Under the pieces are notes generated by a model, which saw only the letters and a list, made by a program, of their open reading frames with translations, searched no databases and was not told the origin of the DNA. A stretch of 64,000 bases of DNA from Rhizobium sp. Root482. Lineage in GTDB: Bacteria; Pseudomonadota; Alphaproteobacteria; Rhizobiales; Rhizobiaceae. Both the position numbers and the translations under genes were made by a program. This document shows positions 42,547 through 52,258 of the stretch, in pieces (positions within the stretch are counted from its first letter, which is position 1; every line of letters begins with the position of its first letter). The DNA lies in assembly GCF_001426565.1 (NCBI RefSeq), contig NZ_LMFA01000001.1:333287-397286 (forward strand), in the 5' to 3' direction.

Positions 42547-42952
42547 GAAAATTTCCTCAGATAATGCTTCTGGCCGAGCACAGCATGCCAGCTTTATTTA
42601 GTCAACAATACTGACCTATATTTTGCCGGCGGGCTGTGTTTTCGCCTTGGTATTAAAGGCGAGGCGGCGTCGCTCGGACAAGAGCCAATAGCACCATTAC
42701 CGGCGGAAAATAACATCAGGAAATAGGCCGCCAAAGGCTACGCTGCGACGCATCAAGCAGACGCCGACCGCTTGTGAAAGGTCCGTCCCTCCAAACGCCA
42801 ATGCGGTCGCCCCCGCAGAACGATCCGCGCGGGCGCGCTATCTGGCATCGATCATTTCGCCCGGAAAGCGTCAGGATTGGCCGATCAAAATAATGGTGTC
42901 ATACCGCAGGCAATTACGGCGCCCGGCAGGTCAGCCCGCCGAACCTCTCGCC
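42547..42952. other. Intergenic region of about 400 bp, no gene seen
   Basis: Between the aminotransferase gene start and the matB stop. It holds a 7-bp inverted repeat TCGCCTT/AAGGCGA (42642-42648 and 42656-42662) and otherwise no open frame with family features, RNA motif or terminator with T-tract. It should contain the aminotransferase promoter. Confidence 0.45.
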
Positions 42953-44464
42953 TCACCCGGAATACAGGTCCGCACAGAGCTCCCGCAGCCTGTTCTTCTG
43001 CACTTTTCCCATGGTGTTGCGGGGAAGGTCTTCAACGAAGATCACCCGTTTGGGCTGCTTGTATCGGGCAAGGCGATCCGCCAGCCCGTCAAGAATACTC
43101 CGTTCATCCAGCGTCGAATCCGCCCGTTTGACGACCACCGCAGTTACACCTTCGCCAAAGTCCGGATGCGGGACGCCGATGACGGCGCTTTCGATGACGC
43201 CTGCCAGTTGGTCGATCTCGGCCTCGACTTCCTTTGGATAGATGTTGTAGCCGCCCGAGATCACCAGATCCTTGCCGCGCCCGACAATGTGCACATAGCC
43301 GCGATCGTCTATCTTGCCGAGATCGCCGGTAACGAAGAAGCCGTCGGCCCTGAATTCGGTCTGGGTCTTTTCCGGCATCCGCCAATAGCCCTTGAAGACG
43401 TTCGGACCCTTGACCTCGATCATTCCGGTCTCACCATCGAGGAGCGGATTTCCGGTTTCCGGATCGGCGATGCGAAGCGAGACGCCCGGCAGGGGATGAC
43501 CGACCGTACCGGCAATACGTTCGCCATCATAGGGATTGGACGTGTTCATATTCGTCTCGGTCATGCCGTAGCGCTCGAGGATCGCCAGACCGGTCATTCT
43601 CTGGAAGGCCCGGTGCGTCTCGGCAAGCAACGGGGCTGAGCCGGAAACAAAGAGCCGCATATTGGCAGCCGCCTCCCGCGTCAGTGCCTCCTGCTGCGTC
43701 AGCCGGACATAGAATGTCGGAACACCCATCATCACGGTCGAGGACGGCATGAGCCGCAAAACCTCGTTTGCATCAAACTTCGGCAGGAAGAACATCGAGG
43801 CGCCGGAGAGCAGGACCACGTTGGATGCCACGAACAGGCCGTGCGTATGAAAGATAGGCAAGGCATGGATCAGCCGGTCGCTGGCGCTGAACTGCCAGTA
43901 GTCGCAGAGCGTCGATGCGTTCGAAAGCAGATTGTTGTGCGTCAGCATCGCGCCTTTCGAACGGCCCGTCGTGCCGGACGTGTAGAGGATGGCTGCGAGA
44001 TCGTCCGCGCCTCGTTCCGCGTCGGGGAATTCGGGTTCCTCCTCCCGCGCCAGATCCATCAATGAACCGCCACCGCTCTCGTCAAGGGTTTCGACACGGG
44101 CGTCGTGGCGTGTGGCGACGGTGGTCACGCCTTCAAGCGTTTTCGGCTGGCAGACCACCAGCCGCGGCTCGGCATCGCCGATGAAATAATCGACTTCCGT
44201 CAGCGTATAGGCAGGGTTCAAGGGCAGGTAGACGGCACCCGCCCGAACACAGGCAAGGTAGAGCATCAGCGCCTCAGGGCTTTTCTCGACCTGCACGGCC
44301 ACCCGGTCGCCGGGGCGCACGCCAAGCGCATGGAGGGCCGAGGCAATACGGCCTGACTGATCGAGCATCTCTCCATAGGTCAGGACCCGTCCTTCCGCCG
44401 TCTCGATGAAGACGGCATCCACGCGCGCGGCGCGGCGGATGGCATCGAACAGATGATTGCTCAT
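42953..44464 (-). CDS. matB: Malonyl-CoA synthetase (malonate-CoA ligase)
   Basis: A 503-residue acyl-adenylate-forming enzyme. The P-loop AILYTSGTTGRSKGAMLTHNNL lies near residue 155, the adenine motif YGMTETNMNTSNPYDGERIAGTVG near 300, and the C-terminal lysine in RNTMGKVQKNRLRE. It converts malonate, CoA and ATP to malonyl-CoA. Its length and the gene context match MatB of Rhizobium. It overlaps the malonyl-CoA decarboxylase gene by 4 bp and is the last gene of the malonate operon. No terminator was recognised after it. Confidence 0.9.
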   Translation of the reverse strand: MSNHLFDAIRRAARVDAVFIETAEGRVLTYGEMLDQSGRIASALHALGVRPGDRVAVQVEKSPEALMLYLACVRAGAVYLPLNPAYTLTEVDYFIGDAEPRLVVCQPKTLEGVTTVATRHDARVETLDESGGGSLMDLAREEEPEFPDAERGADDLAAILYTSGTTGRSKGAMLTHNNLLSNASTLCDYWQFSASDRLIHALPIFHTHGLFVASNVVLLSGASMFFLPKFDANEVLRLMPSSTVMMGVPTFYVRLTQQEALTREAAANMRLFVSGSAPLLAETHRAFQRMTGLAILERYGMTETNMNTSNPYDGERIAGTVGHPLPGVSLRIADPETGNPLLDGETGMIEVKGPNVFKGYWRMPEKTQTEFRADGFFVTGDLGKIDDRGYVHIVGRGKDLVISGGYNIYPKEVEAEIDQLAGVIESAVIGVPHPDFGEGVTAVVVKRADSTLDERSILDGLADRLARYKQPKRVIFVEDLPRNTMGKVQKNRLRELCADLYSG

Positions 44465-45915
44465 TGACTGAACTCCTTGCTGCTTTTCTTCTCGCCATCA
44501 TCGGTGGCCTTGTCTTTTGAACTGGTTGTGTCTTTTGAACCGGTTGTCCCGGCTACCGGCACGAGGCTGCGCGCGCCCTTGGCTGCCGGCACCAGCCGGC
44601 AGATCGCCTGTGCCGCCACCACCTCGCCCCGGCCGGCAAACGCCTCGTGATTGGTCTCTATGTCGTCGAGCTTGTAGAGATAATTCACCATGAGACCGAA
44701 CGCCTGGCGCATCGCTCTCGAAGACCGATCGCCAAGAAAATTGATCCGCTCCAGTCGCGCGCCATTGCCAAGATGGAACCGCGCCACCGGATCGACGACC
44801 CTGCCTTGCGGGTTGCGGGCACGGATGAAATACCAGGCGGCGGCGGCCGTCATGATGGGCTGAGCGGCAGCCACCGCATCAGGCCGATCCGCCCAATCCG
44901 CCTCCTCCAGCACCGCGAGCCTGGATTTGTCCGCCTCGCTCAGAACCTCGGAGGGTTCAGATCTGCGTTCACGGGAAAGCCAGGCCGAGAAACCGGGCAC
45001 CGGCGAAAGCGTGACAAAACTGTCGAGCTTCGGCAATTCGCGCCGGAGGTCCTCGACGACCTGCTTGATCAGGAAGTTGCCGAAGGAAATGCCACGCAGG
45101 CCTTCCTGGCAATTCGAGATGGAGTAGAAAACAGCGGTTGTCGCCTCGGAGGCCTTGATCTCCTTGCGGTCCTCCTCGAGAAGGTCGGCGATGTTGCCGG
45201 GAATGTCACGCGTCAACGCCACTTCGACAAAGATCAGCGGGTCATCGACGAGTTGCGGATGGAAAAATGCAAAGCAGCGACGGTCTTCCGGCGCCAGTCG
45301 CCGCCGCAGCTCGTCCCAACCTCCGATATGGTGCACCGCCTCGTAGCGAATGATCTTTTCCAGGATATCGGCAGGCGTCGACCAACTCACCGGCCGAAGG
45401 ACCAGAAAACCGCGGTTGAACCAGGACGAGAACAGATGCGCAAAATCGGAATCGACCGCCTCGAGATCGGGATTGTCCACCTTCAGCCTGAGCAGCGTCT
45501 CGCGCATCCGCACCAGCGTGGCAATGCCGTTCGGCGCGAGATTGAGACGGCGGATCAATTCCTGCCGGCGGGGTTCAGCGGCCACATGCAATTCCAGCAA
45601 TGCCGCCGGGCTCTGATCCGCACGATAGGCCTCTATGGCGTTTTCCAGGCGCTCCATTCCCGGCCCGAACCGCTGCAGCAGCGTTCTCATGAATTCGTGC
45701 TGCATGGCCGGGTCGAACTGCTGCCAGCGGCCGAGAATTTCCTCGGCAAGAGCCATGCCGGAGGCTTCTCCCCGGCTTGAAAGCAAGGTCTCGCACAGGC
45801 TCTCCATGTGGCGGAGCGGGTCTGTCCCTTCGTCGCGCGGACCAAGGGACAGAAAGCGGCGGCCGCGCTCCGTTATGCTCTGAAGCATGTCGCCGAAGAA
45901 CGACGTCGTGTTCAT
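44461..45915 (-). CDS. matA: Malonyl-CoA decarboxylase
   Basis: A 484-residue protein of the MCD family. It has an N-terminal helical region (LGRWQQFDPAMQHEFMRTLL) and a C-terminal acetyltransferase-like catalytic domain with CQEGLRGISFGNFLIKQVV, FVTLSPVPGFSAWL and, near the end, VARFHLGNGARLERINFLGD. It decarboxylates malonyl-CoA to acetyl-CoA, completing malonate use with MatB. The ATG at 45915 overlaps the TRAP permease stop in an ATGA arrangement. The last 40 residues are low-complexity (Ser/Thr/Lys/Asp), where a six-residue unit is tandemly duplicated. Confidence 0.9.
   Translation of the reverse strand: MNTTSFFGDMLQSITERGRRFLSLGPRDEGTDPLRHMESLCETLLSSRGEASGMALAEEILGRWQQFDPAMQHEFMRTLLQRFGPGMERLENAIEAYRADQSPAALLELHVAAEPRRQELIRRLNLAPNGIATLVRMRETLLRLKVDNPDLEAVDSDFAHLFSSWFNRGFLVLRPVSWSTPADILEKIIRYEAVHHIGGWDELRRRLAPEDRRCFAFFHPQLVDDPLIFVEVALTRDIPGNIADLLEEDRKEIKASEATTAVFYSISNCQEGLRGISFGNFLIKQVVEDLRRELPKLDSFVTLSPVPGFSAWLSRERRSEPSEVLSEADKSRLAVLEEADWADRPDAVAAAQPIMTAAAAWYFIRARNPQGRVVDPVARFHLGNGARLERINFLGDRSSRAMRQAFGLMVNYLYKLDDIETNHEAFAGRGEVVAAQAICRLVPAAKGARSLVPVAGTTGSKDTTSSKDKATDDGEKKSSKEFSQ
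44512..44547. repeat. Near-perfect 18-bp tandem repeat inside matA 3' end
   Basis: GTCTTTTGAACTGGTTGT (44512-44529) is followed directly by GTCTTTTGAACCGGTTGT (44530-44547), 17 of 18 identical. In frame it encodes TTGSKD and TTSSKD, so the decarboxylase tail is extended by six residues without a frameshift. Confidence 0.9.
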
Positions 45916-47228
45916 TCGACCACTCCGAGCATCTGATTGGGCAGCCATGTCGCGATGTCGGGGAAGAGGCAGAGAATGAAGATGGCGAGGAACATGACGA
46001 GCACATAGGGAAGCGCGCCCCAGAGAATGTCCTTCGTCTTGATCGTCGGGGCGATGGCGTTGATGACGAAGAGATTGAGACCGATCGGCGGCGTGATCAG
46101 CCCGACCTCCATGTTGATCGTCAGCACGATTGCGAACCAGTAGGGATCGAAGCCGGCCTGGGTAACGATGGGGAAAAGCATCGGCGCCGTCATGACGATG
46201 ACGGCGACCGGCGGCAGGAACATGCCGCAGACGAGAAGGAAGACATTGATGATCGCCATCAGCACCCAGCGATTGACCTCCATGTCGGCGATCACGGTCG
46301 CGACCGTCTGCGTGATGAAGAGTGAAGAAAGGGCGAACGCGAAGAGTTCGGCGGCGGCCATGATCATCATGATCATGACGCTCTCGCGCATCGCCGAACC
46401 GAAGATGTTGGCGACCGGACGGAACCGGAAGAGACGGTAGGCGATGACGACGACGAGCAGCGTCAGCAGCGCGCCGGCGCCGGCCGCTTCCGACGGAGTG
46501 GCGATGCCGCCATAGAGCACGTAGAGCGTACCGGCGATGATGACGAGGAAAGGCAGGATACGCGGAAGCCCGCTCAGCTTCTCCTTCAGGTTATAGCGGA
46601 CCGAGCGAGAGGAAAACTCATAACCCTTGCGCTTGCAGTCGATGATCGCCCAGGCCATGAACATGAATGTCAGCATGATGCCGGGAATGACCCCCGCCAT
46701 GAAAAGCCGGCCAATCGAGGTTTCCGTCGCGATCCCGTAGACGATGAGGGTCACCGACGGCGGTATCAATATGCCAAGCGTGCCGCCGGCCGCAATCGAG
46801 CCTGTCGCAACCGACGAGGGGTAGCCCCGCCGCAGCATTTCGGGGATGCCCATCTTCCCGATCGCAGCACAGGTGGCGGGCGACGAGCCGGTCATGCCCG
46901 AAAAGATCGCGCAGGCACCGATATTGGACAGGACGAGGCCGCCGGGCACGCGGTTGAGCCAGCGGTCAAGCGACGAATAGAGGTCCGAGCCGGCCGGCGA
47001 CGAGGCGACCGCCGCCCCCATCAGGACGAACATGGGGATGGAGACATAGGCGAGATTGGCGATACCGGAAAACATCGTGTCGCCCAGTATGTAGAAGATA
47101 TCGATCCCGCTTTGCAGATAGAGCGCCACGAAGGCTGCCAGGCCAAGCGCAAAGGCGATCGGCATGCCCGTTCCGAGCAGAATGAAAAGAGCTGCGATGA
47201 TCAGCAGGCCGGAAACGGTCGGGCTCAT
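45912..47228 (-). CDS. matM: TRAP transporter large permease (DctM family), malonate
   Basis: A 438-residue membrane protein with about 12 transmembrane helices. It has SGMTGSSPATCAAIGKMGIPEMLRRG, GTLGILIPPSVTLIVYGI and the late VGLITPPIGLNLFVINA, which are DctM signatures. It is the main ion-coupled permease of a TRAP system. It overlaps matA and the small permease gene by 4 bp each, so the whole set is translationally linked. A malonate substrate is inferred from the operon, which matches the MatPQM arrangement known in Sinorhizobium. Confidence 0.9.
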   Translation of the reverse strand: MSPTVSGLLIIAALFILLGTGMPIAFALGLAAFVALYLQSGIDIFYILGDTMFSGIANLAYVSIPMFVLMGAAVASSPAGSDLYSSLDRWLNRVPGGLVLSNIGACAIFSGMTGSSPATCAAIGKMGIPEMLRRGYPSSVATGSIAAGGTLGILIPPSVTLIVYGIATETSIGRLFMAGVIPGIMLTFMFMAWAIIDCKRKGYEFSSRSVRYNLKEKLSGLPRILPFLVIIAGTLYVLYGGIATPSEAAGAGALLTLLVVVIAYRLFRFRPVANIFGSAMRESVMIMMIMAAAELFAFALSSLFITQTVATVIADMEVNRWVLMAIINVFLLVCGMFLPPVAVIVMTAPMLFPIVTQAGFDPYWFAIVLTINMEVGLITPPIGLNLFVINAIAPTIKTKDILWGALPYVLVMFLAIFILCLFPDIATWLPNQMLGVVE

Positions 47229-47800
47229 AGGGTCGGTCCCTTCACTGAGGTATCGTCATTGAGAAGTCCGGTCGGCAGTTCAGAGGCCAAAGGTGAATGG
47301 TTCTCCGCCACCAGCGCTTTTCCGGATAGCAGGACAAGAATCTCCGCGACATATTGCAGGCAGAGCATCGCGAAGCCGAGCGGAAGCGCCAGCAAGGGAA
47401 TCCAGAGCGGCGGCGCCCAGACGCTGGCGTGTTTCCAGTTGCCGAGCCAGGCTTCGTGGAACTGGATCCATGTCGCGATCAGCATGAGCGCGCAGAACAA
47501 CAGGCCGAGAAAACTTCCGACCAGGTGGAGTCGGGCACGCGCCTTCTCCGCGAGCAGCAGTTCGATGACATCGACGCCCACATGCCCGCCCTTGAGCAAG
47601 ACATAGGGCGCGCCGATGAACATGGCGGCGGTTGCGGAGAAAACGACGAAATCGGTCTGCCAGATCGTCGGCTCCCGGAACACGTAGCGCATGAGGATCA
47701 TCTGGCAGACGACAAGCATTGCCGCGATGATCAGGGCCGTCGACAGGGCCGCGAGCGCGCGGGACAGATTGCCGACAACCCGGATATAGGCCTTGACCAT
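47225..47800 (-). CDS. matQ: TRAP transporter small permease (DctQ family), malonate
   Basis: A 191-residue protein with four transmembrane helices. The DctQ pattern is seen in ALIIAAMLVVCQMILMRYVFR, PTIWQTDFVVFSATAAMFIGA and LLKGGHVGVDVIELLL. It forms the membrane complex with the large permease. It lies 62 bp after the binding protein gene with a stem-loop between. Confidence 0.88.
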   Translation of the reverse strand: MVKAYIRVVGNLSRALAALSTALIIAAMLVVCQMILMRYVFREPTIWQTDFVVFSATAAMFIGAPYVLLKGGHVGVDVIELLLAEKARARLHLVGSFLGLLFCALMLIATWIQFHEAWLGNWKHASVWAPPLWIPLLALPLGFAMLCLQYVAEILVLLSGKALVAENHSPLASELPTGLLNDDTSVKGPTL

Positions 47801-47826
47801 TCGGATATCCTTATCTGCAAAGGAGA

Positions 47827-47855
47827 GAACGGCGCGACCAGGCGCGCCGCCGTTC
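47827..47855 (-). terminator. Stem-loop between matP and matQ, without U-tract
   Basis: Arms 47827-47833 and 47849-47855 (GAACGGC/GCCGTTC) with further inner G-C pairing form a GC-rich hairpin in the 62-bp gap. No T-tract follows, so partial attenuation or mRNA stabilisation after the binding protein gene is more likely than full termination. Confidence 0.5.
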
Positions 47856-47862
47856 GTTCGGC

Positions 47863-48867
47863 CTATTTTACGGCCAGGGCCTTCTCGATCAGCTTGTCGC
47901 CGTCGGGCACCTTCGCGGCGAAGTTCTTGTAGGAGGATTCCTTGGCCACTGCGAGCCAGGCATCATAATCCTCCTTCGACATCTCCACCACTTCGACACC
48001 CGCCTTCTTGTAGGCGTCGATCATCGTCTGGTCGCCCTTGCGAACCTCCTCGTTGAAAAAGGCTTCGGCTTTCTCGCCGGCGGTAAGGATCGCCTTTTGC
48101 TGCTCCGGCGTCAGCCCGTCGAAAATCTTCTTGGAGACGAGAACGGGCTCGTACATGAACCAAAGCGCATTGTCGCCGGGCGCCGTCAGGCATTTGGCAT
48201 GTTCGAACAGTCGATAGGAAACGAAGCTTGCCGACGAGGTGTTGGCCGCGTCCAGAACGCCGGTCTGCATGCCGGTATAGATTTCCGAGGACGGCATCGA
48301 CGAAATCGAGGCACCGGCCGCGACCAGCATCTCCTCGAAGGCGGGGCCGGCGGCGCGAATGACCTGTCCCTTGATCGTTTCGGGCGAAGTGATGCAGCTT
48401 TTCTTCGATGCAAAGGCGCCGGAAAGCCAGGCGTCCGAAATGACGATCGCCCCGGCATCCTCGATCACTTTCTTGATGTCCGTCATGAATTCGGAATCAT
48501 TGAGGCGCACGGCCCGATCGAAGTTGCCGACCAGGCCGGGCATCAGCGTCGCCGAGAAGATCGGGTAGCGGCCTGAGGCATAATCAAGTGGAAACGACGT
48601 CATGTCGAGAAGCCCGCGGGTCACGGCATTCCATTGATCGTTCGGCTTGTAGAGCGAAGAACCCGGGAAAACCTGGATTTCCAGACCGACATTGGCGGCC
48701 GCCACATCGCGGGCGATCATCTGCACCATTTCGTCGCGAATATCCCCTTTTCCACCCGGAAACTGGTGCGACGCCTTCAGCACGGTCTGCCCCATCGCGG
48801 TACTGGCCAGCAAACCACCGATGGCGGCGACCATCGTCACCCTCAACATATGTGCGTAATGTTTCAT
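47863..48867 (-). CDS. matP: TRAP transporter binding protein (DctP family), malonate
   Basis: A 334-residue periplasmic protein. The signal peptide (RVTMVAAIGGLLASTAMG-Q) is followed by the DctP-type TVLKASHQFPGGKGDIRDEM, LEIQVFPGSSLYKPNDQWNA, and the later GMQTGVLDAANTSSASF. The Arg that grips the carboxylate would be in the region around VIRAAGPAFEEMLVAAGA. It captures malonate for MatQM. Its promoter region is shared with the divergent matR gene and carries a MatR-like box. Confidence 0.9.
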   Translation of the reverse strand: MKHYAHMLRVTMVAAIGGLLASTAMGQTVLKASHQFPGGKGDIRDEMVQMIARDVAAANVGLEIQVFPGSSLYKPNDQWNAVTRGLLDMTSFPLDYASGRYPIFSATLMPGLVGNFDRAVRLNDSEFMTDIKKVIEDAGAIVISDAWLSGAFASKKSCITSPETIKGQVIRAAGPAFEEMLVAAGASISSMPSSEIYTGMQTGVLDAANTSSASFVSYRLFEHAKCLTAPGDNALWFMYEPVLVSKKIFDGLTPEQQKAILTAGEKAEAFFNEEVRKGDQTMIDAYKKAGVEVVEMSKEDYDAWLAVAKESSYKNFAAKVPDGDKLIEKALAVK

Positions 48868-48943
48868 TTTTTCCTCCCTGGTATTTCGGCCCTCCAGCCG
48901 AACTGGCAGAATAGTGGCGGCATATTGCGCACAAAGTCAATAT

Positions 48944-48957
48944 TTATGTATACAAGA
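48944..48957. promoter_or_regulatory. MatR-type operator in the matP-matR divergent region
   Basis: The site reads TCTTGTATACATAA on the minus strand (48957 to 48944), centred on the palindrome TGTATACA (48947-48954). It agrees over its first 11 bases with the MatR-binding sequence TCTTGTATACACGA that I recall from Rhizobium leguminosarum bv. trifolii. It lies 77 bp upstream of matP and 39 bp upstream of matR, so it can control both. Confidence 0.75.
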
Positions 48958-48995
48958 ATACTAGTAGGTGCATACCTGCGGAATTCGGAGTTGGA

Positions 48996-49649
48996 ATGTC
49001 TGAGAATACCCATCAGAAATTGCGGGACGAAATCGAGAACGGCATCGTCACCGGTGTGTTCGAACCCGGCGAACGGCTCGACGAGGTACAACTCGCCAAG
49101 CGCTTCGGTGTCTCGCGAACACCGATCAGGGAAGCACTCATGCAGTTGAGCGCGATCGGCCTCGTCGAAATCCGGCCGCGACGGGGTGCCGTCGTGGTCG
49201 ATCCGGCACCGCAGCGCGTGTTCGAGATGTTCGAAGTGATGGCGGAAATGGAAGGCATGGCGGGAGCGCTTGCCGCCCGCCGCCATACGGAAGTCGACAG
49301 AGATGCCTTGCTTGCGGCGCATGCCAGTTGCGAGCACTCGGCCGCCAGCCAGGATGCCGACGCCTATTATTACGACAATGAAGGGTTTCATCTCGCGATT
49401 TATGCAGCGAGCCACAGTAGCTTTCTGGAGGACCAGTGCATCGCCCTTCACCGCAGGCTGCGCCCCTACCGGCGTCTTCAACTACGGGTGCGAAACCGAA
49501 TGAAAGTCTCACTCGACGAACATGCGGGCATCATAGCGGCGATACTGGCAGGCGATACAGAAAACGCTCGCAAACGGCTACGCGATCATATCGTCGTCCA
49601 GGGCGACCGCTTCAGCGATCTTATGCAGATTTTGCCAAAGGCCCGATGA
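48996..49649 (+). CDS. matR: GntR-family malonate regulator
   Basis: A 217-residue FCD-type GntR regulator. The winged HTH at the N-terminus includes VTGVFEPGERLDEVQLAKRF and VSRTPIREALMQLSAIGLVE; the FCD ligand-binding domain follows from about residue 80 with HEGFHL-type metal ligands (DNEGFHLAIY, HAGIIAAILAGD). It is divergent from the malonate genes and separated by 128 bp that hold the operator. It is expected to act on matPQMAB in response to malonate. GGAG lies 8 nt upstream of the start. Confidence 0.88.
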   Translation: MSENTHQKLRDEIENGIVTGVFEPGERLDEVQLAKRFGVSRTPIREALMQLSAIGLVEIRPRRGAVVVDPAPQRVFEMFEVMAEMEGMAGALAARRHTEVDRDALLAAHASCEHSAASQDADAYYYDNEGFHLAIYAASHSSFLEDQCIALHRRLRPYRRLQLRVRNRMKVSLDEHAGIIAAILAGDTENARKRLRDHIVVQGDRFSDLMQILPKAR

Positions 49650-49677
49650 GGAAAGGGATTTTGCAAGCCGGAACAGG

Positions 49678-51333
49678 TCAGATGACGCTGTCGGCCGGCT
49701 CGACAACTGTCCATTTCGGCTTCGGCACCGCACTCAGGAGCGCCTGCGTATACGGATGGCGAGGGGAAGCGAACAAAGCTTCGGTCTCATTCTCTTCCAC
49801 GACCCTTCCGTTCTGCATCACAAGCACGCGATCCGCAAACGCACGCACGATGGGCAGATCATGCGTGATGAAAAGATAGGACAAGCCCAGGCGCTGCCTC
49901 AACTCGCTCAGAAGTTCGATCACCTGCATCTGGATCGAAACGTCCAGCGCGGAAACGGCCTCGTCGCAGACGATCAGTTCCGGATCGCTGGCAAGCGCCC
50001 TTGCGATGGCGATACGCTGTCTCTGTCCTCCGGAAAACTGGTGGGGATGACGGTCTGCATGCTCTGCCTTCAAACCGACAAGCTCCAGCAATTCGACCAC
50101 GCGATCGTTCCAGCGCGCACGTGGCAGGATGTCCCGATGGATCACCAGCGGTTCGGAAATGATTGCGCGCACATTCATCCGCGGATTCATGGAGCCGAAC
50201 GGATCCTGGAACACCATCTGGACTCGCCTTCGGAAGCCGTTGAGTGCCTTGCCTTCCAGCTGGAAGATATTGTCCCCGGCAAACAGCGCCCTGCCCGATG
50301 TCGGATCGTTCAGTCGCAGAAGCATGCGCGCGATGCTGGATTTTCCAGACCCGGATTCGCCGACAATTCCAAGTGTTTCCCCACGACGCAGGACAAAGCT
50401 GACATCGTCAACCGCCTTGAACTCGATCTTGGGCGAAAAAAGGCCGGCATTCAGCATATAATGCTTGCTGAGGTTTTCGACCTGCAACAATGTCTCGCCC
50501 TCGACCGCCGGGCGCGGATGGCGCCTCCCCGAGCTCCCATGCGGCACCGCTGCCATCAGCCGGCGGGTATAGGCGTGGTCCGGATTGGTGAAGACCTCCT
50601 CGGCCTTGCCGCTTTCTACAACCTTGCCGCCATTCATGACGATGATACGATCCGCCATGACCGCCGCCACCTCGAGATCATGGGTAATCATGATCAGTGC
50701 CATGCCGGTTTCCCGCTGCAGGTCACCAAGCAGTTCGAGGATCTGCGCCTGGACGCTGACGTCGAGCGCGGTCGTCGGTTCGTCGGCAATCAGAATGTCC
50801 GGCTTCAGCGCGATCGCCATGGCGATCATCACGCGCTGCCGCTGGCCGCCGGAGAACTGGTGCGGGTAATAGTCGATCCGCGTTTCCGGCTCCGGAATGC
50901 CGACTCGTTGCATGAGCTGAATGACCTTGTCCCGCACTGGTCCTTCCGCGCCCGCGTCATGGCTCTCGAAGACCTCGGCAATCTGCCGGCCGACGGTGTA
51001 GACCGGATTGAGATAGGCGAGCGGATCCTGAAAGATCATGGCGATGCGCCGGCCGTTCAAGCCGCGACGGCCCTCCTCATCGAGGTTCGACAGGTCCGTT
51101 CCGTCGAATATGAGCGAGCCGGAGACGATATCGCCCGGCGGGCAGTCGATCAGGCCCATGACCGTTCCGGTGCTGACACTCTTGCCGGACCCGCTCTCGC
51201 CCAGGATGACCAGCGTCTCACCCGGGCAGACATGGAAAGAGACGCCGTCCACGGCGCGCACCGGGTCACCTTCTGACAGAAAGTCCACAGTCAGATCGTC
51301 GATCTGGAGAATGGGTGTGTTCGCTCCGGTCAT
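49678..51333 (-). CDS. Fused dipeptide-type ABC transporter ATPase (DppD-DppF)
   Basis: A 551-residue protein with two complete ABC cassettes in tandem. The first (residues about 1-270) has [17 protein letters not shown], the signature [17 protein letters not shown] and [12 protein letters not shown]. The second (about 290-545) has [31 protein letters not shown] and [12 protein letters not shown]. Each is followed by the oligopeptide-transporter C-terminal segment ([24 protein letters not shown]). Such fusions replace separate DppD and DppF. The ATG at 51333 overlaps the dppC stop by 4 bp, and earlier in-frame starts are unlikely. Confidence 0.9.
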   Translation of the reverse strand: MTGANTPILQIDDLTVDFLSEGDPVRAVDGVSFHVCPGETLVILGESGSGKSVSTGTVMGLIDCPPGDIVSGSLIFDGTDLSNLDEEGRRGLNGRRIAMIFQDPLAYLNPVYTVGRQIAEVFESHDAGAEGPVRDKVIQLMQRVGIPEPETRIDYYPHQFSGGQRQRVMIAMAIALKPDILIADEPTTALDVSVQAQILELLGDLQRETGMALIMITHDLEVAAVMADRIIVMNGGKVVESGKAEEVFTNPDHAYTRRLMAAVPHGSSGRRHPRPAVEGETLLQVENLSKHYMLNAGLFSPKIEFKAVDDVSFVLRRGETLGIVGESGSGKSSIARMLLRLNDPTSGRALFAGDNIFQLEGKALNGFRRRVQMVFQDPFGSMNPRMNVRAIISEPLVIHRDILPRARWNDRVVELLELVGLKAEHADRHPHQFSGGQRQRIAIARALASDPELIVCDEAVSALDVSIQMQVIELLSELRQRLGLSYLFITHDLPIVRAFADRVLVMQNGRVVEENETEALFASPRHPYTQALLSAVPKPKWTVVEPADSVI

Positions 51334-52247
51334 CGGGGAGCCTTTCGCAGCGATTGCAGGCGCCAGCGCTGGAGCGGATCGGCAACGGTCCGGGCCCAAC
51401 TGGCGAGGATGTTCAGGGAAAGGGTCGTCAGCAGGATGGCCAGTCCGGGCCAGAAGGCGATCCACCATGCGGATGCCAGATAGCCGCGACCGTTGGCCAC
51501 CATCGCACCCCAGGTGAAATCCGGCGGCTGGATGCCGAGGCCGAGGAAGCTCAAGGAGGATTCGGCCAGGATCACGGTCGCGAAATCGATGGCCGCGATC
51601 GTCACCAGCGTCGGAAGAACGAGCGGCGCGATATGCCGGAACAGGATGCGGCCGGAGCTTGCGCCCATGGCCAGCGCGGCGCTGACGAACATGCGCTCGC
51701 GCAATTCAAGCACTTCCGCTCGCGCCGTCCGGATAAAGATGGGCATGCGCGTGATCGCCAGGACGATGACAAGGTTCGTCATGCTCGGTCCAAGCGTATA
51801 AAGCACGATCAGTGCAAGCAGAAGCGAGGGAAAACTCATCACGACGTCGGCCAGCCGCAGGATGACATGGCTGTACCAGCGCTCCGAATAGCCGGCGACA
51901 AGCCCGAGCATGCCGCCGACGAACATGGAGAAGAACACGGCGGCGGCGGCGATGCCGAGCGTGTTCTGCGCCCCGACGATCAGCCGCGCGAGAATTGGCC
52001 GGCCGAGCGTATCCGCCCCGAGAATGTAGATGAACCCCTGCTCCAGCGAAAAAGGCGCCAGGTTGCGCTGCCTCAGGCCAAGCTTTCCAGCCGCCTCGCC
52101 GACCAGCAGCGGACCGAACACCACGCAGACGATAAGCAGGAGAAGGAAGAACGCCGCGCAAAGGGCCAGCTTGTCACGCCTCAGATAGATCGTGAGCTGC
52201 CGCAGATTGCCGGGCGTCCTTGTGGAGGGCATTAGAATATCGACCAT
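51330..52247 (-). CDS. Dipeptide-type ABC transporter permease (DppC family)
   Basis: A 305-residue membrane protein with an N-terminal helix (LALCAAFFLLLLIVCVVFGPL) and a five-helix BPD_transp domain. The coupling motif is SAALAMGASSGRILFRHIAPL near residue 200, and LSFLGLGIQPPDFTWGAMV is typical of DppC/OppC. It starts 11 bp after the DppB-type gene stop and forms the permease with it. Confidence 0.9.
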   Translation of the reverse strand: MVDILMPSTRTPGNLRQLTIYLRRDKLALCAAFFLLLLIVCVVFGPLLVGEAAGKLGLRQRNLAPFSLEQGFIYILGADTLGRPILARLIVGAQNTLGIAAAAVFFSMFVGGMLGLVAGYSERWYSHVILRLADVVMSFPSLLLALIVLYTLGPSMTNLVIVLAITRMPIFIRTARAEVLELRERMFVSAALAMGASSGRILFRHIAPLVLPTLVTIAAIDFATVILAESSLSFLGLGIQPPDFTWGAMVANGRGYLASAWWIAFWPGLAILLTTLSLNILASWARTVADPLQRWRLQSLRKAPR

Positions 52248-52258
52248 TGTCGCCTCCC

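Noticed and set aside
42642..42662. Inverted repeat TCGCCTT/AAGGCGA as a terminator
   Set aside because: Seven base pairs with no T-run on either strand, and it lies upstream of a start codon rather than after a stop.
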